From the NCBI RefSeq assembly GCF_900106665.1, contig NZ_FNNA01000002.1, forward strand, positions 868,001-932,000: DNA of 64,000 bases. Direction: 5' to 3'. The notes below the pieces were generated by a model that searched no databases, was not told where the DNA came from, and was given only the letters and a program-made list of their open reading frames with translations. Numbering within the stretch: the first letter of the stretch is position 1; the number at the start of each line of letters is the position of its first letter. Of the stretch, positions 1 to 8,334 are shown piece after piece. The stretch comes from Paracoccus sanguinis (lineage in GTDB: Bacteria > Pseudomonadota > Alphaproteobacteria > Rhodobacterales > Rhodobacteraceae). The position numbers and the translations under genes are program-made.

Positions 1-2
1 AC

Positions 3-1556
3 GTCATGCTGCGCGCCGCGATGCGGTTCCGCTGGGCGACGGTGATCGCCACGGCGCTGATCTTCGTGGGCTCGGTCTGGGGGATGCGCTTCGTCGAGCA
101 GCAGTTCTTCCCGACCTCGGACCGCACCGAGATCATCATCGACGTGACCGAGCGCCACAACGCCTCGATCGCCCGCACCGACGCCTCGATCGCCCGGATC
201 GACGCCTTCCTGAAAGAGCAGCCCGAGGCGAAGTTCTGGACCAGCTACGTCGGCCGAGGGGCGCCGCGCTTCGTGCTGGCGATGGATGTGCCGACCCCGG
301 GGCCGTTCATGGGGCAGGTGGTGATCCAGACCGCGAACCTCGTGGACCGCGACGCGCTCAAGGCGCGGCTGAACGCCTGGGCCGCGACCGAGATGGTCGG
401 CACGGACGTCTATGTGAAGAACCTCGAGATCGGCCCGCCGGTCGGCAAGCCGGTGCAGTACCGGGTCAGCTCGAACGACCTGAACGAGGCGCGCGACGCG
501 GCCCGCGGCCTCGCCGCGGTGATGGCGGCCGAGCCGCGGCTGCGCGACATCTCGCTCGACTGGAACGAGCCGGCCCGCGTGGTCCGGGTCGAGGTCGATC
601 AGGACCGAGCCCGGCAGCTCGGCCTCTCCTCGACCGACATCGCCGGCGCGCTGGCGGCGCTGTACTCCGGGAAGGGGGTGACCCAGCTGCGCGACGGGAT
701 CTTCCTGATCGACGTGGTGGCGCGCGGGGCCGAGACCGACCGGCAGTCACTCGATTCGATCCAGAACCTCGAGCTGGCGACGACGACCGGCACGCCCATC
801 CCGCTCGCCGCGCTGGCGCGGCTGAGCTATGAGACCGAGCAGCCGCTGATCATGCAGCGCGACGGCCGCCCGACCGTGACGGTCAAGGCGGCGGTGGCGA
901 CCAAGGACCAGCCTGCGACGCTGGTCACTGCCCTGACGCCGGCGGTTGAGGCCTATGCCGCGACCCTGCCTCCCTCGGTCCAGATCGTGATCGGCGGGAC
1001 GGTGGAAAGCTCGGGCCAGAGCCAGGCGCCGATCGCGGCGGTGGTGCCGGTGATGCTGCTGATCATGGCGACGCTGGTGATGATCCAGATGCAGAGCTTC
1101 CGGCTGTCGCTGATCGTCTTTGCCGCCGCCCCGCTGGGGCTGATCGGCGTGGTCGCGGCGCTGGTGCCGTTCCGGGTGCCGATGGGGTTCGTGGCGATCC
1201 TCGGCATCCTCGCGCTGATCGGCATCCTGATCCGCAACTCGATCATCCTCGTCCACGAGATTCAGGCGCTGCTGGCGCGCGGGCGGTCCAAGTGGGACGC
1301 GGTGTTCGAGGCCTCGGACAGCCGCGCCCGGCCGATCCTGCTGACTGCGGCGGCGGCGAGCCTCGCGCTGATCCCGATCTCGCGGCAGGTGTTCTGGGGG
1401 CCGATGGCGTTTGCGATGATGGGCGGAATCATCGCCGGGACGCTGATCACGCTGCTGTTCGTGCCGGCGCTCTACTGCGTCGTGTTCGGGGTGCGGCGGC
1501 CGCAAATGGAGACAGGCGGGCCGGGGGCTCTGCCCCCGGACCCCCGGGATATTTAG
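3..1556 (+). CDS. RND efflux transporter permease, C-terminal part (5' end outside window)
   Basis: Inner-membrane pump subunit of the AcrB-like resistance-nodulation-division family; the reading frame is open to the window edge, so the N-terminal half is missing. The visible part starts at the transmembrane helix opening the second repeat (ATVIATALIFVGSVWG), followed by a large periplasmic porter/docking region and then a run of transmembrane helices from about residue 340 (AAVVPVMLLIMATLVMIQMQ) to the end. The segment ILIRNSIILVHEI near residue 410 matches the conserved helix of the second half of RND pumps. Proton-driven export is family knowledge; the substrate cannot be told. The last dozen residues (GGPGALPPDPRDI) are encoded by an inserted palindromic repeat that also supplies the stop codon. 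Confidence 0.9.
   Translation, partial: VMLRAAMRFRWATVIATALIFVGSVWGMRFVEQQFFPTSDRTEIIIDVTERHNASIARTDASIARIDAFLKEQPEAKFWTSYVGRGAPRFVLAMDVPTPGPFMGQVVIQTANLVDRDALKARLNAWAATEMVGTDVYVKNLEIGPPVGKPVQYRVSSNDLNEARDAARGLAAVMAAEPRLRDISLDWNEPARVVRVEVDQDRARQLGLSSTDIAGALAALYSGKGVTQLRDGIFLIDVVARGAETDRQSLDSIQNLELATTTGTPIPLAALARLSYETEQPLIMQRDGRPTVTVKAAVATKDQPATLVTALTPAVEAYAATLPPSVQIVIGGTVESSGQSQAPIAAVVPVMLLIMATLVMIQMQSFRLSLIVFAAAPLGLIGVVAALVPFRVPMGFVAILGILALIGILIRNSIILVHEIQALLARGRSKWDAVFEASDSRARPILLTAAAASLALIPISRQVFWGPMAFAMMGGIIAGTLITLLFVPALYCVVFGVRRPQMETGGPGALPPDPRDI
1521..1555 (+). repeat. Palindromic GC-rich repeat with CCCGGGATATTT core, copy 1
   Basis: An 8-bp perfect stem (CCGGGGGC, loop tct, GCCCCCGG) is followed by ACCCCCGGGATATTTA. 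A second copy lies at 31965-32018 in opposite orientation. Such elements are, to my knowledge, scattered at gene ends in Rhodobacteraceae genomes. This copy provides the last codons and stop of the RND gene and, on the other strand, the stop of the sqdC-like gene, so it sits exactly in a convergent junction and may act as a bidirectional transcription end. Confidence 0.65.
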
Positions 1557-2377
1557 GTCCAGCCCGAGGAGGGCGGGGCGAGCATCCCCGGCAGGGCCGC
1601 GACGAGGCCGGGCCAGCCGCGCGGGCGCCAGCCCAGAGCGGTGAGCCGCGCGCAGCCCATCTGCGAGACCGGCGTCTTCGCCCGGGGCGGCGGGGCGTAG
1701 GGGCAGCCGGTGAGGCGCTGCACCACGGAGAGCAGGTCGTGGCGGTCCACGAGCAGGTCCGAGACGTGGAACGCGCCCCGGCCCTGCCGGTCGAGCACCA
1801 GCGCCAGCGCGGCGGCGAGGTCGTCGCCGTGCACCTCGGTGCCCCGGCGGGGGGCGATGGGGCGGCCGTCGCGGTAGTCGGCGAACAGCGTTTCCCATTT
1901 GTGCCCCGCGCCGGGGCCATAGACGCCGGTGGCGCGCAGGCTGGCGGCGGCGAAGCCGGGGCCGTCGAGGGCGGCGAGGCCCGCCTCGGCCTCGACCTTG
2001 ACCTTTGCGTAGAGGCTCGCGGGCATGGGCGGGGTGCCGTCGGGCAGCGGGGTGCCCTCGGGTCGGCCGTCATGGACGGCGCGGGATGACAGGAACACCA
2101 CCTGCCCCACCCCCGCCGCCTTCGCCTCGGCAAAGAGCCGCAGCGAGGCGTCGAGGTTCAGCGCGACGAAGCGGTCGGGGTCGTCGCCCTCGCCGCCCCG
2201 GTATTTGCCAGGGACATGGGCGAAGGCGGCGTGGACCAGTGCTGCGCAACCCTCGAGCGGGGCCGGCTGGCCGAGCCGCCAGCCGGGAAGCGGGTCGACC
2301 TCGTGCCCCGCCGCCGCCAGGCCGCGGGCGAGGAAGCGCCCGACCAGGCCGCTGGCGCCGGTAAGCGCGACCTTCAT
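1553..2377 (-). CDS. sqdC: SDR-type NAD(P)-dependent epimerase/reductase, SqdC-like
   Basis: Extended short-chain dehydrogenase of 274 residues. It shows the N-terminal Rossmann motif GASGLVG at residues 7-13 and a YAKVK motif (Tyr-x3-Lys) near residue 143. It is third in a minus-strand run after an SqdB homologue and a GT8 glycosyltransferase, with a 4-bp ATGA overlap with the latter. In Rhodobacter sphaeroides the same order, sqdB-sqdD-sqdC, makes the sulfolipid SQDG, and loss of sqdC leads to a sulfoquinovosyl-dihydroxyacetone by-product. The assignment rests mainly on gene order and length; by sequence alone it is only an SDR. Its stop codon lies inside the palindromic repeat shared with the convergent RND gene. 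Confidence 0.72.
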   Translation of the reverse strand: MKVALTGASGLVGRFLARGLAAAGHEVDPLPGWRLGQPAPLEGCAALVHAAFAHVPGKYRGGEGDDPDRFVALNLDASLRLFAEAKAAGVGQVVFLSSRAVHDGRPEGTPLPDGTPPMPASLYAKVKVEAEAGLAALDGPGFAAASLRATGVYGPGAGHKWETLFADYRDGRPIAPRRGTEVHGDDLAAALALVLDRQGRGAFHVSDLLVDRHDLLSVVQRLTGCPYAPPPRAKTPVSQMGCARLTALGWRPRGWPGLVAALPGMLAPPSSGWT

Positions 2378-3225
2378 GCGGGATCAGGCACGGGAGGGTT
2401 GGGCAGGCTGCGGCTGTCGGGCACCGGCCCATCGCCGGCATAGGCGCGCCAGAGGTCGATCAGCGGCGCCAGCCGGTCGGCCTTGGCGTGGTCCTGCCAC
2501 GGCTTTTCATACTGGAAATGCAGCACCCGGATGTCCGCCCACGACCACAGCGCCGGCAGATTGAACCACACATATTGCAGCATGTTGTCGAACACCGGCA
2601 GCCCGTGCCAGGCGGGGAAGGCCGCCTGCAGGAACGTCTGGTCGGTGCGCCGCCAGAACGCGCCGGGCACGTCGAGCTGCGCCATAAGCCGCTCGAACGT
2701 GGCCGGATCGGGCCGGGCGGTGAACACGCCCGAGTTCATCCGGTGGAAATCCTCCAACCCCTCGTAGACGTTGGGGGCGGCGCAAAGCTCGGGGTAGTCG
2801 AACAGCCGGTCGATCGGTTGCAGCACCAGCGTGTCGGCATCGAGGAACACCACCCGCTCATAATCCAGCTGCCACAGCCGCAGCTTGGCGAAATTGTCGA
2901 GCGGGGTGTGGAAGGCGGGCTTCTCGCCCCTGGTGAAGGGCGCGAGGCCGTGGATGCGGTCTCGCGCGTGCGCGGCGTTGAAGGCGTCCGAGGTCGGCAG
3001 CAGCTCGACCCGGACCAGCCGCGGCTCGAAGGCCCTGAGCGGCGCCAGCGCCGCCTCGGACACGCCGCCGGTGTGCATGACGCAGAGATCGGCGCGCGTC
3101 CCGGTCAGGCGCAGCGAGCGCAGCAGCGCCCGCGCGCCGCGTGCGAAGTCGTCGTTGGTGACGAGCGTCACATAGGCGTTGCGCGCGCCCCGGTCGCGCG
3201 CCGCGTCGAGCCCCTCGGGCAGCAC
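2374..3225 (-). CDS. sqdD: Glycogenin-like glycosyltransferase family 8, SqdD
   Basis: Cytoplasmic GT8 transferase of 283 residues. Visible family marks are the metal-binding DAD in VVFLDADTLVL near residue 130, NSGVF in the sugar-nucleotide pocket near residue 167, and the C-terminal HFQYEKPW, which matches the His-x-x-x-x-Lys-Pro-Trp signature of glycogenins. It starts with GTG directly after the sqdB stop (TGA-GTG), so the genes are probably translationally coupled. In Rhodobacter, SqdD is the glycogenin-like transferase thought to move sulfoquinovose from UDP-sulfoquinovose to diacylglycerol. The sqdB neighbour makes that role far more likely than glycogen priming. Confidence 0.85.
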   Translation of the reverse strand: MLPEGLDAARDRGARNAYVTLVTNDDFARGARALLRSLRLTGTRADLCVMHTGGVSEAALAPLRAFEPRLVRVELLPTSDAFNAAHARDRIHGLAPFTRGEKPAFHTPLDNFAKLRLWQLDYERVVFLDADTLVLQPIDRLFDYPELCAAPNVYEGLEDFHRMNSGVFTARPDPATFERLMAQLDVPGAFWRRTDQTFLQAAFPAWHGLPVFDNMLQYVWFNLPALWSWADIRVLHFQYEKPWQDHAKADRLAPLIDLWRAYAGDGPVPDSRSLPNPPVPDPA

Positions 3226-4440
3226 TCAGACCGCCTTGAGCCGCTTGCCCTCGGGGTCGTGGTCGACCCGCTGGGCGATGTCGCGCGTCCAGGCGCTGAC
3301 CGCGGGCACCCGGGTCCGGTCGATCCGGTGGGCATACTTGCGCGCCACGTCCACCACCTCGGCCAGCAGCCCCTCCTGCAGGGTGATCGGGTTGAGGCCG
3401 AGCGACAGGAACTGGTCATTCTTGACCAGCAGGTCGTTCTCGTCGGCCTCCTTGCGGGGGTTGGGCAGGAACTTGACCTCGGCGCCGGTCAGCCGCGCGA
3501 CCAGCTGCGCGAGGTCGCGGACCCGGTGCGTCTCGGTCATCTGGTTGAAGATGCGGACGCGCTCGCCCGCCTTGGGGGCGTCCGACAGCGCCAGCTCGAT
3601 GCAGCGCACGCAGTCCTGCAGGTGGATGAAGGCGCGGGTCTGCCCGCCGGTGCCGTGCACCGTCAGCGGATAGCCGATCGCCGCCTGGATCAGGAACCGG
3701 TTGAGCACCGTGCCGTAGTCGCCGTCATAGTCGAAGCGGTTGATGAGCTGCTCGTGCCGGCGGGTCTGGTCGGTGTGGGTGCCCCAGACGATGCCCTGAT
3801 GCAGGTCGGTGATCCTGAGCCCGTCGTTCTGGGCGTAGAACTGGAACAGGATCTGATCGAGGCTCTTGGTCATGTGATAGACCGAGCCGGGGCGCGTCGG
3901 ATACAGGATCTGCTGCGGCTTCTTGCCGGTCGGCGTGTCGATCTCGATGTCGAGATAGCCCTCGGGGATCGGCGCGCCGACCGAGGAATAGCCATAGACG
4001 CCCATCGTCCCGAGATGGACCAGATGCGCGTCGATGCCGGTTTCCACCAGCGCCGCCAGCACGTTGTGGGTCGCGTTGACGTTGTTGTCGACGGTGTAGA
4101 CCTTGTGGCGGTCGGTCTTCATCGAATAGGGCGCGGCGCGCTGTTCGGCGAAATGGATCAGCGCGTCGGGCTTGTGGTCCGCGAGCCACGCCTTGAGCCG
4201 CTCGTACTCGGTGGCGAGGTTCAGCAGGTGGAAGTGGATGGTGTTGCCGCTCTCCTGCTTCCAGATCCGGCAGCGCTCCTGGATCGAGTCCATCGGGGTC
4301 AGCGACTGCACGCCCAGTTCGGTGTCGATCCAGCGGCGGCTGAGGTTGTCGACGATGTGGACCTCGTGCCCGAGGTTGGAGAGGTGCAGCGAGGTGGGCC
4401 AGCCCACGAATCCATCGCCACCGAGAACCGCGATCCGCAT
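3226..4440 (-). CDS. sqdB: UDP-sulfoquinovose synthase SqdB
   Basis: Extended SDR enzyme of 404 residues that converts UDP-glucose plus sulfite to UDP-sulfoquinovose, the head-group donor for the sulfolipid SQDG. The NAD-binding GGDGFVG lies at residues 7-13, followed by the family-typical HIVDNLSRRWID. The catalytic region has GTMGVYGY and the YxxxK motif YHMTK. I place the start at the ATG encoding MRIAVLGGDGF because an AAGGA lies about nine bases before it; an ATG three codons upstream sits directly on that ribosome site. It is the first gene of sqdB-sqdD-sqdC. The acyltransferase-like sqdA known from Rhodobacter is not in this window. Confidence 0.95.
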   Translation of the reverse strand: MRIAVLGGDGFVGWPTSLHLSNLGHEVHIVDNLSRRWIDTELGVQSLTPMDSIQERCRIWKQESGNTIHFHLLNLATEYERLKAWLADHKPDALIHFAEQRAAPYSMKTDRHKVYTVDNNVNATHNVLAALVETGIDAHLVHLGTMGVYGYSSVGAPIPEGYLDIEIDTPTGKKPQQILYPTRPGSVYHMTKSLDQILFQFYAQNDGLRITDLHQGIVWGTHTDQTRRHEQLINRFDYDGDYGTVLNRFLIQAAIGYPLTVHGTGGQTRAFIHLQDCVRCIELALSDAPKAGERVRIFNQMTETHRVRDLAQLVARLTGAEVKFLPNPRKEADENDLLVKNDQFLSLGLNPITLQEGLLAEVVDVARKYAHRIDRTRVPAVSAWTRDIAQRVDHDPEGKRLKAV

Positions 4441-4608
4441 TGAGGTCATCCTTCTTCATCGGGTGCGCAGGGCGGCCCCAGGCCGGGTGCGCGCTGCCGC
4501 CCCACTTATGGCGACAGCGTGACGGTTTCACGACAACGCGGCAAGGGCGCGCCGGTTGCCACCCGGCGGCGTGCAGCCGATGCTGCCTTGACCCCGGGAG
4601 AGAGAGCC

Positions 4609-5670
4609 ATGACCGCACCCCCAGCTTCCACCATACCCCTCGCCGCGCTCGAGCGGTTCTGCTGCGCGGCCTTCGCCGCCATCGGGGCCGATGAGCCGAC
4701 GGGTGAGGCCGCGACCCGCGCCATGCTGCACGCCACCAAGCTGGGGGTGGACAGCCACGGGGTCCGGCTCCTGCCGCATTACCTCAAGGCGCTCGAGGGC
4801 GGGCGGCTGAACAAGGCGCCGCGGCTCACCCGCGCGGGCGGGCTGGGCGCGGTCGAGGTACTCGACGCGGATCACGCGCAGGGTGCGCTCGGCGCTTATC
4901 GGGGGATGGAGCGCGCCTGTGACCTTGCCGCCGACTTGGGGGTGGGGGCGGTGGCGGTGCGCAACTCGTCGCATTTCGGCGCCGCCGGGGCCTATGCGAT
5001 GGCGGCGGCCGAGCGGGGCTTCATCGGGCTGGCGTTCTGCAACTCGGACAGCTTCGTGCGGTTGCACGACGGCGCCGAGCGGTTCCACGGCACCAACCCG
5101 ATCGCCGTGGGTGTGCCGGTGGCCGGGTCGGACCCGTGGCTGCTCGACATGGCGACGAGCGCGATCCCCTACAACCGGGTGCTGCTCTACCGCAGCCTCG
5201 GGACGGTGCTGCCCGAACAGGTCGCCTCGGACGCGGGGGGCGCGGACACACGCGACGCCGAGGCGGCCGAGATGCTGGCCCCGCTGGGGGCCGCGTTCGG
5301 GTTCAAGGGCGCGGGGCTGGCCGGGGTGGCCGAGATTCTCTCGGCAGTGCTGACGGGGATGCAGCTCAGCTTCGACATCCCGCTGATGGAGGGGCCGGAT
5401 TTCGCCACACCGCGGCGGCTCGGCGCCTTTCTGCTGGCGCTGAACCCCGAGGCGTTCCTGGACCGGGCGCAGTTCGACGCCGGCATGAGGCGCTATCTCG
5501 ACCGCCTGCGCGGCTCGGCGGCGCGCGCGGGCGGGCGTGTGATGGCCCCGGGCGACCGCGAATGGGAGGTGGCGGCCGAGCGACGGATCGCGGGCGTGAC
5601 GCTCGACCCGGCGACCGCGGCGGCGTTTGCCGAGATCGCGAGGGACCTAGGGATCGACCCGGCCGCCTGA
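4609..5670 (+). CDS. Ldh_2 family (malate/lactate/ureidoglycolate-type) NAD(P) oxidoreductase
   Basis: Cytoplasmic oxidoreductase of 353 residues in the Ldh_2 family, which covers sulfolactate, ureidoglycolate, malate and 2,3-diketogulonate reductases. The family pattern is clear: DSHGVRLLPHYL near residue 46, the catalytic-histidine segment NSSHFGAAGAYAM near residue 122, GTNPIAVGVP near residue 163 and a late FGFKGAGLAGVAEILS. The chosen ATG follows a GAGAGAG ribosome site; a longer upstream extension lacks family features. It precedes the GntR regulator and TRAP/sugar-acid genes on the same strand, so it may act in the same sugar-acid pathway (compare diketogulonate reductase YiaK), but the exact substrate is not readable from sequence. 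Confidence 0.83.
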   Translation: MTAPPASTIPLAALERFCCAAFAAIGADEPTGEAATRAMLHATKLGVDSHGVRLLPHYLKALEGGRLNKAPRLTRAGGLGAVEVLDADHAQGALGAYRGMERACDLAADLGVGAVAVRNSSHFGAAGAYAMAAAERGFIGLAFCNSDSFVRLHDGAERFHGTNPIAVGVPVAGSDPWLLDMATSAIPYNRVLLYRSLGTVLPEQVASDAGGADTRDAEAAEMLAPLGAAFGFKGAGLAGVAEILSAVLTGMQLSFDIPLMEGPDFATPRRLGAFLLALNPEAFLDRAQFDAGMRRYLDRLRGSAARAGGRVMAPGDREWEVAAERRIAGVTLDPATAAAFAEIARDLGIDPAA

Positions 5671-5682
5671 CATCGGCAAAAC

Positions 5683-5690
5683 GGTATACC
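5683..5690. promoter_or_regulatory. Palindrome GGTATACC, possible regulator half-operator
   Basis: A perfect 8-bp palindrome within AT-rich sequence just after the Ldh_2 gene and upstream of the GntR/FCD gene. A TTGACG that could serve as a -35 element follows at 5700-5705; no convincing -10 was found. Its position beside the operator-like site at 5737 suggests promoter architecture for the regulator-TRAP operon. Confidence 0.35.
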
Positions 5691-5736
5691 ATATTTTTCT
5701 TGACGTGGGGATGATTCGTCCGCCATGTGGCGGAAG

Positions 5737-5747
5737 TGGTCTGACCA
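5737..5747. promoter_or_regulatory. FadR-type operator TGGTCTGACCA upstream of the GntR gene
   Basis: The 11-bp inverted repeat TGGT-CTG-ACCA matches the TGGTNNNACCA pattern recognised by FCD-class GntR regulators such as FadR, and further symmetry (AA...TT) flanks it. It lies 82 bases before the regulator start and in front of the whole TRAP and sugar-acid operon. The simplest reading is autoregulation plus operon control, released by a sugar-acid ligand. Confidence 0.6.
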
Positions 5748-5828
5748 GTTGACCGCCCGTCGCTGCGAGGAGGTAGCCGGGCAGCGCCGTCCGACCCGAT
5801 CCGATCGGAGCCCTGGGGAGGTCGCCCG

Positions 5829-6602
5829 ATGCCCACCGACACGCGCAGCCATCGCGCCTGGCGCCAGACCGCCGACCTGATCCTGACCCTGGTCGAGGCG
5901 CACCGGCTTGCACCCGGCGACCGGCTGCCGGGCGAGCGTGATCTGGCCGAACGGCTGGGCGTCTCGCGCCCGTCGCTGCGCGAGGCGCTGATCGCGCTCG
6001 AGGTCGAGGGGCGGATCGACATCCGCATGGGGTCGGGCGTCTATCTCGCCGCCGCCCCCGCGGCCGGGACCTGGCGCGCGGGCGCCATCGCGCTGCGCAG
6101 CGACGACGACGGGCCGTTCGAGATCCTCGAGGCGCGGGCGATCATCGAAAGCGCGGTCGCGGACGAGGCCGCGCGGCGCACCACGCCGGAACTCGTCGCC
6201 GGGCTGGACGCGATCCTGGCGCGGATGGAGGCGGCGACGACAGACCGTCCGGCGGCGATCCGCCTCGACGCGGCCTTTCACCGCGCCATCGCCGGCGCGA
6301 CCGGCAACCCGGTGCTCGCCAACCTGACCAGTGACGTGTTCGACAAGCGGCTGACGCCGCTGTTCGACCGGCTCGCCGGGCATTTCGAGGGCCCCGGCAC
6401 CTGGCGCGTGGCCCTGGCCGAGCATCGGGCCATCCGCGATGCCATCGCCGCAGGCGACCCCGACGCGGCCCGCGCCGCGATGCGCCGGCACCTCGAGCGG
6501 TCGCAACAGCGCTTCATCCAGACCTTCGCCGAGGCTCGCCCCGCGTCGCAGCCCGTCGACGGGCCGGCCGCCCGAGAGGACGCCGACACCACCGCCGCCT
6601 GA
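5829..6602 (+). CDS. GntR family (FCD domain) transcriptional regulator
   Basis: DNA-binding regulator of 257 residues. The winged helix-turn-helix occupies residues 18-78 (RLPGERDLAERLGVSRPSLR, then GRIDIRMGSGVYL). The C-terminal all-helical FCD ligand domain runs from about residue 97, with AFHRAIAGATGNPVLA and a final EHRAIRDAI stretch whose histidines fit the FCD metal site. FCD regulators of this type (UxuR/ExuR, LldR relatives) sense sugar acids or organic acids. A GGGGAGG ribosome site lies just upstream. It is followed 32 bases later by a TRAP receptor gene, and an operator-like palindrome sits in its leader, so it most likely controls that operon. Confidence 0.9.
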   Translation: MPTDTRSHRAWRQTADLILTLVEAHRLAPGDRLPGERDLAERLGVSRPSLREALIALEVEGRIDIRMGSGVYLAAAPAAGTWRAGAIALRSDDDGPFEILEARAIIESAVADEAARRTTPELVAGLDAILARMEAATTDRPAAIRLDAAFHRAIAGATGNPVLANLTSDVFDKRLTPLFDRLAGHFEGPGTWRVALAEHRAIRDAIAAGDPDAARAAMRRHLERSQQRFIQTFAEARPASQPVDGPAAREDADTTAA

Positions 6603-6634
6603 CCACGACACTCATGCCAACTGGGAGGAACCGC

Positions 6635-7621
6635 ATGAAGACGACCCTCAAGGCCCTGATGGCCCCCCTGCTGACCGGCGCCATGCTTCTGGCCGGCACC
6701 ACCCTCGCCCACGCCCAGACGACGCTCAAATGGGGCCATGTCTACGAGACGTCCGAGCCGTTCCACACCGAATCCGTGTGGGCGGCCGAAGAGATCGGCA
6801 AGCGCACCGACGGGCGCTACAAGATCGAGGTGTTCCCGGCTTCGCAGCTCGGCAAGGAGGCCGACCTGAATCAGGGGCTCAAGCTCGGGACCGTGGACAT
6901 CATCATCTCGGGGTCGAGCTTTCAGGCCCGCGAGTTCCCCCGCATCGGGGTGACCTACTACCCCTACATCTTCCGCAGCCCCGACCACCTGCTCGCCTAC
7001 ACCAAGAGCGACATCTACAAGACGCTGACGGGTGGCTATGAAGAGGCGACCGGCAACCACATCGCCGCCACGACCTATTACGGCACCCGCCACACCACCA
7101 CGTCGGACCGCGTCATCGCCAAGTGCGCCGACATGGCCGGGCTGAAGATCCGCGTCCCCGACGTGCCGGCCTATCTGGCGATGCCACGCGCCTGCGGCGC
7201 CAACACCACGCCGATCGCCTTTGCCGAGGTCTATCTCGCGCTGCAGAACGGCACGGTCGAGGCGCAGGAGAACCCGCTCACCACGATCGACGCCAAGAAG
7301 TTCTACGAGGTGCAGAAGAACATCGCGCTGACCGGCCACATCGTGGACCACCTGAACACGGTGGTCAGCAAGACGCTGTGGACCAGCCTCTCGGACGCCG
7401 ACAAGCAGGTGTTCACCGAGGTGATGATGGAGGCCGCCGAGCGGGCCACCAAGATCGTCGAAGAGCGCGAGGGCAAGCTGGTCGAGGATTTCCGCGGCCG
7501 CGGGCTGAACGTGACCGAGGTGGACAAGGCCGACTTCGAGAAGACGGTGCTCGAGAAGGTGCCGTTCGCCGAGTTCGGCTACGAGCAGGCCGACTGGGAG
7601 GCGATCCGCGCCGTCCAGTGA
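6635..7621 (+). CDS. dctP: TRAP transporter solute-binding protein (DctP family), sugar-acid type
   Basis: Periplasmic receptor of 328 residues. It has a Sec signal peptide ending at AHAQ (about residue 29), then the mature fold starting TLKWGHVYE. Family marks include SQLGKEADLNQGLKLGTVDI, the ligand-carboxylate arginine region GLKIRVPDVPAY and EVYLALQNGTVEAQENP. The start is fixed by GGGAGGA six bases before this ATG; an ATG seven codons upstream has no such site. It delivers ligand to the DctQ/DctM pair encoded next. The downstream dehydrogenases and mannonate dehydratase point to an aldonate or uronate ligand (mannonate, gulonate or idonate), which is inference from context. Confidence 0.92.
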   Translation: MKTTLKALMAPLLTGAMLLAGTTLAHAQTTLKWGHVYETSEPFHTESVWAAEEIGKRTDGRYKIEVFPASQLGKEADLNQGLKLGTVDIIISGSSFQAREFPRIGVTYYPYIFRSPDHLLAYTKSDIYKTLTGGYEEATGNHIAATTYYGTRHTTTSDRVIAKCADMAGLKIRVPDVPAYLAMPRACGANTTPIAFAEVYLALQNGTVEAQENPLTTIDAKKFYEVQKNIALTGHIVDHLNTVVSKTLWTSLSDADKQVFTEVMMEAAERATKIVEEREGKLVEDFRGRGLNVTEVDKADFEKTVLEKVPFAEFGYEQADWEAIRAVQ

Positions 7622-7633
7622 CCCGAAGGGCCA

Positions 7634-7660
7634 GGGGGCGGTGCGATCCCGCCCGCCCCC
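7634..7660 (+). promoter_or_regulatory. Intercistronic hairpin between dctP and dctQ
   Basis: GGGGGCGG (7634-7641) pairs with CCGCCCCC (7653-7660) over an 11-base loop. No T-tract follows, so it is unlikely to be a full terminator. Hairpins after a solute-receptor gene often protect the upstream message, which would fit more receptor than permease being made; that role is inferred. Confidence 0.5.
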
Positions 7661-7708
7661 GCGCCGCCGCCGCCTTCCCCGCCCGAGTGCAACCCGAGGA
7701 CCGGCCCG

Positions 7709-8332
7709 ATGCCCCACGCGCCGCACGACCCCGCCCATCGCCACGTCCCCACCGACCTGCACGCCGCCCCCCACGTGCCTATCAGCGTCGAGGAGATGGC
7801 CCATGCGTTCGAGGACGACGACGCCCATGCCGTCGACCTGTCGATCTATGCCGTAGAGGACTGGGTCACGATGGCGCTGTTCTGGCTGATGGGGCTGTGC
7901 GTCTTCCTGCAGTTCTTCACTCGCTACGCGCTGAACAACAGCCTCGCCTGGACCGAGGAGATCGCCGCCAACTGCCTCGTGGTGATCGTGTTCCTGGGCT
8001 CGGTCATGTGCGTGCGGCTGGGCCGGCACATCGCCGTGGACCTGCTGTACCGCTATGTGTCGCCGCGGACGCGCCGGGTGCTCGAGATCGCGGTCGACGT
8101 GCTCTCGATCGCCTTCTACGCCTACATGAGCTGGCTCATGTGGCGCTACATCGCCATCGTCGGGTCCGAGCGCATGGTGACGGTCAAGCTGCCGCGCGGG
8201 ATCGTCTTCTACACCGTCTTCGCCGCCTTCGTGCTGATGTTCCTTCGCGCGGTCCAGCGCTTCGTCCACGACCTGCGCGCCGGGCGCAGCGTGCGCGAGG
8301 CCGCTGACGACCTCGGCCCGACCGGAGTCTGA
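7709..8332 (+). CDS. dctQ: TRAP transporter small permease subunit (DctQ)
   Basis: Small membrane subunit of 207 residues with four predicted transmembrane helices, starting at WVTMALFWLMGLCVFLQFF near residue 51. The WTEEIAANCLVV segment is typical of DctQ. The first 45 residues are unusually rich in His, Pro and Asp and lie before the first helix, so the true start might be at a later codon; I found no better ribosome site. It is expected to pair with the DctM subunit, whose gene starts two bases after this stop. Confidence 0.88.
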   Translation: MPHAPHDPAHRHVPTDLHAAPHVPISVEEMAHAFEDDDAHAVDLSIYAVEDWVTMALFWLMGLCVFLQFFTRYALNNSLAWTEEIAANCLVVIVFLGSVMCVRLGRHIAVDLLYRYVSPRTRRVLEIAVDVLSIAFYAYMSWLMWRYIAIVGSERMVTVKLPRGIVFYTVFAAFVLMFLRAVQRFVHDLRAGRSVREAADDLGPTGV

Positions 8333-8334
8333 CC

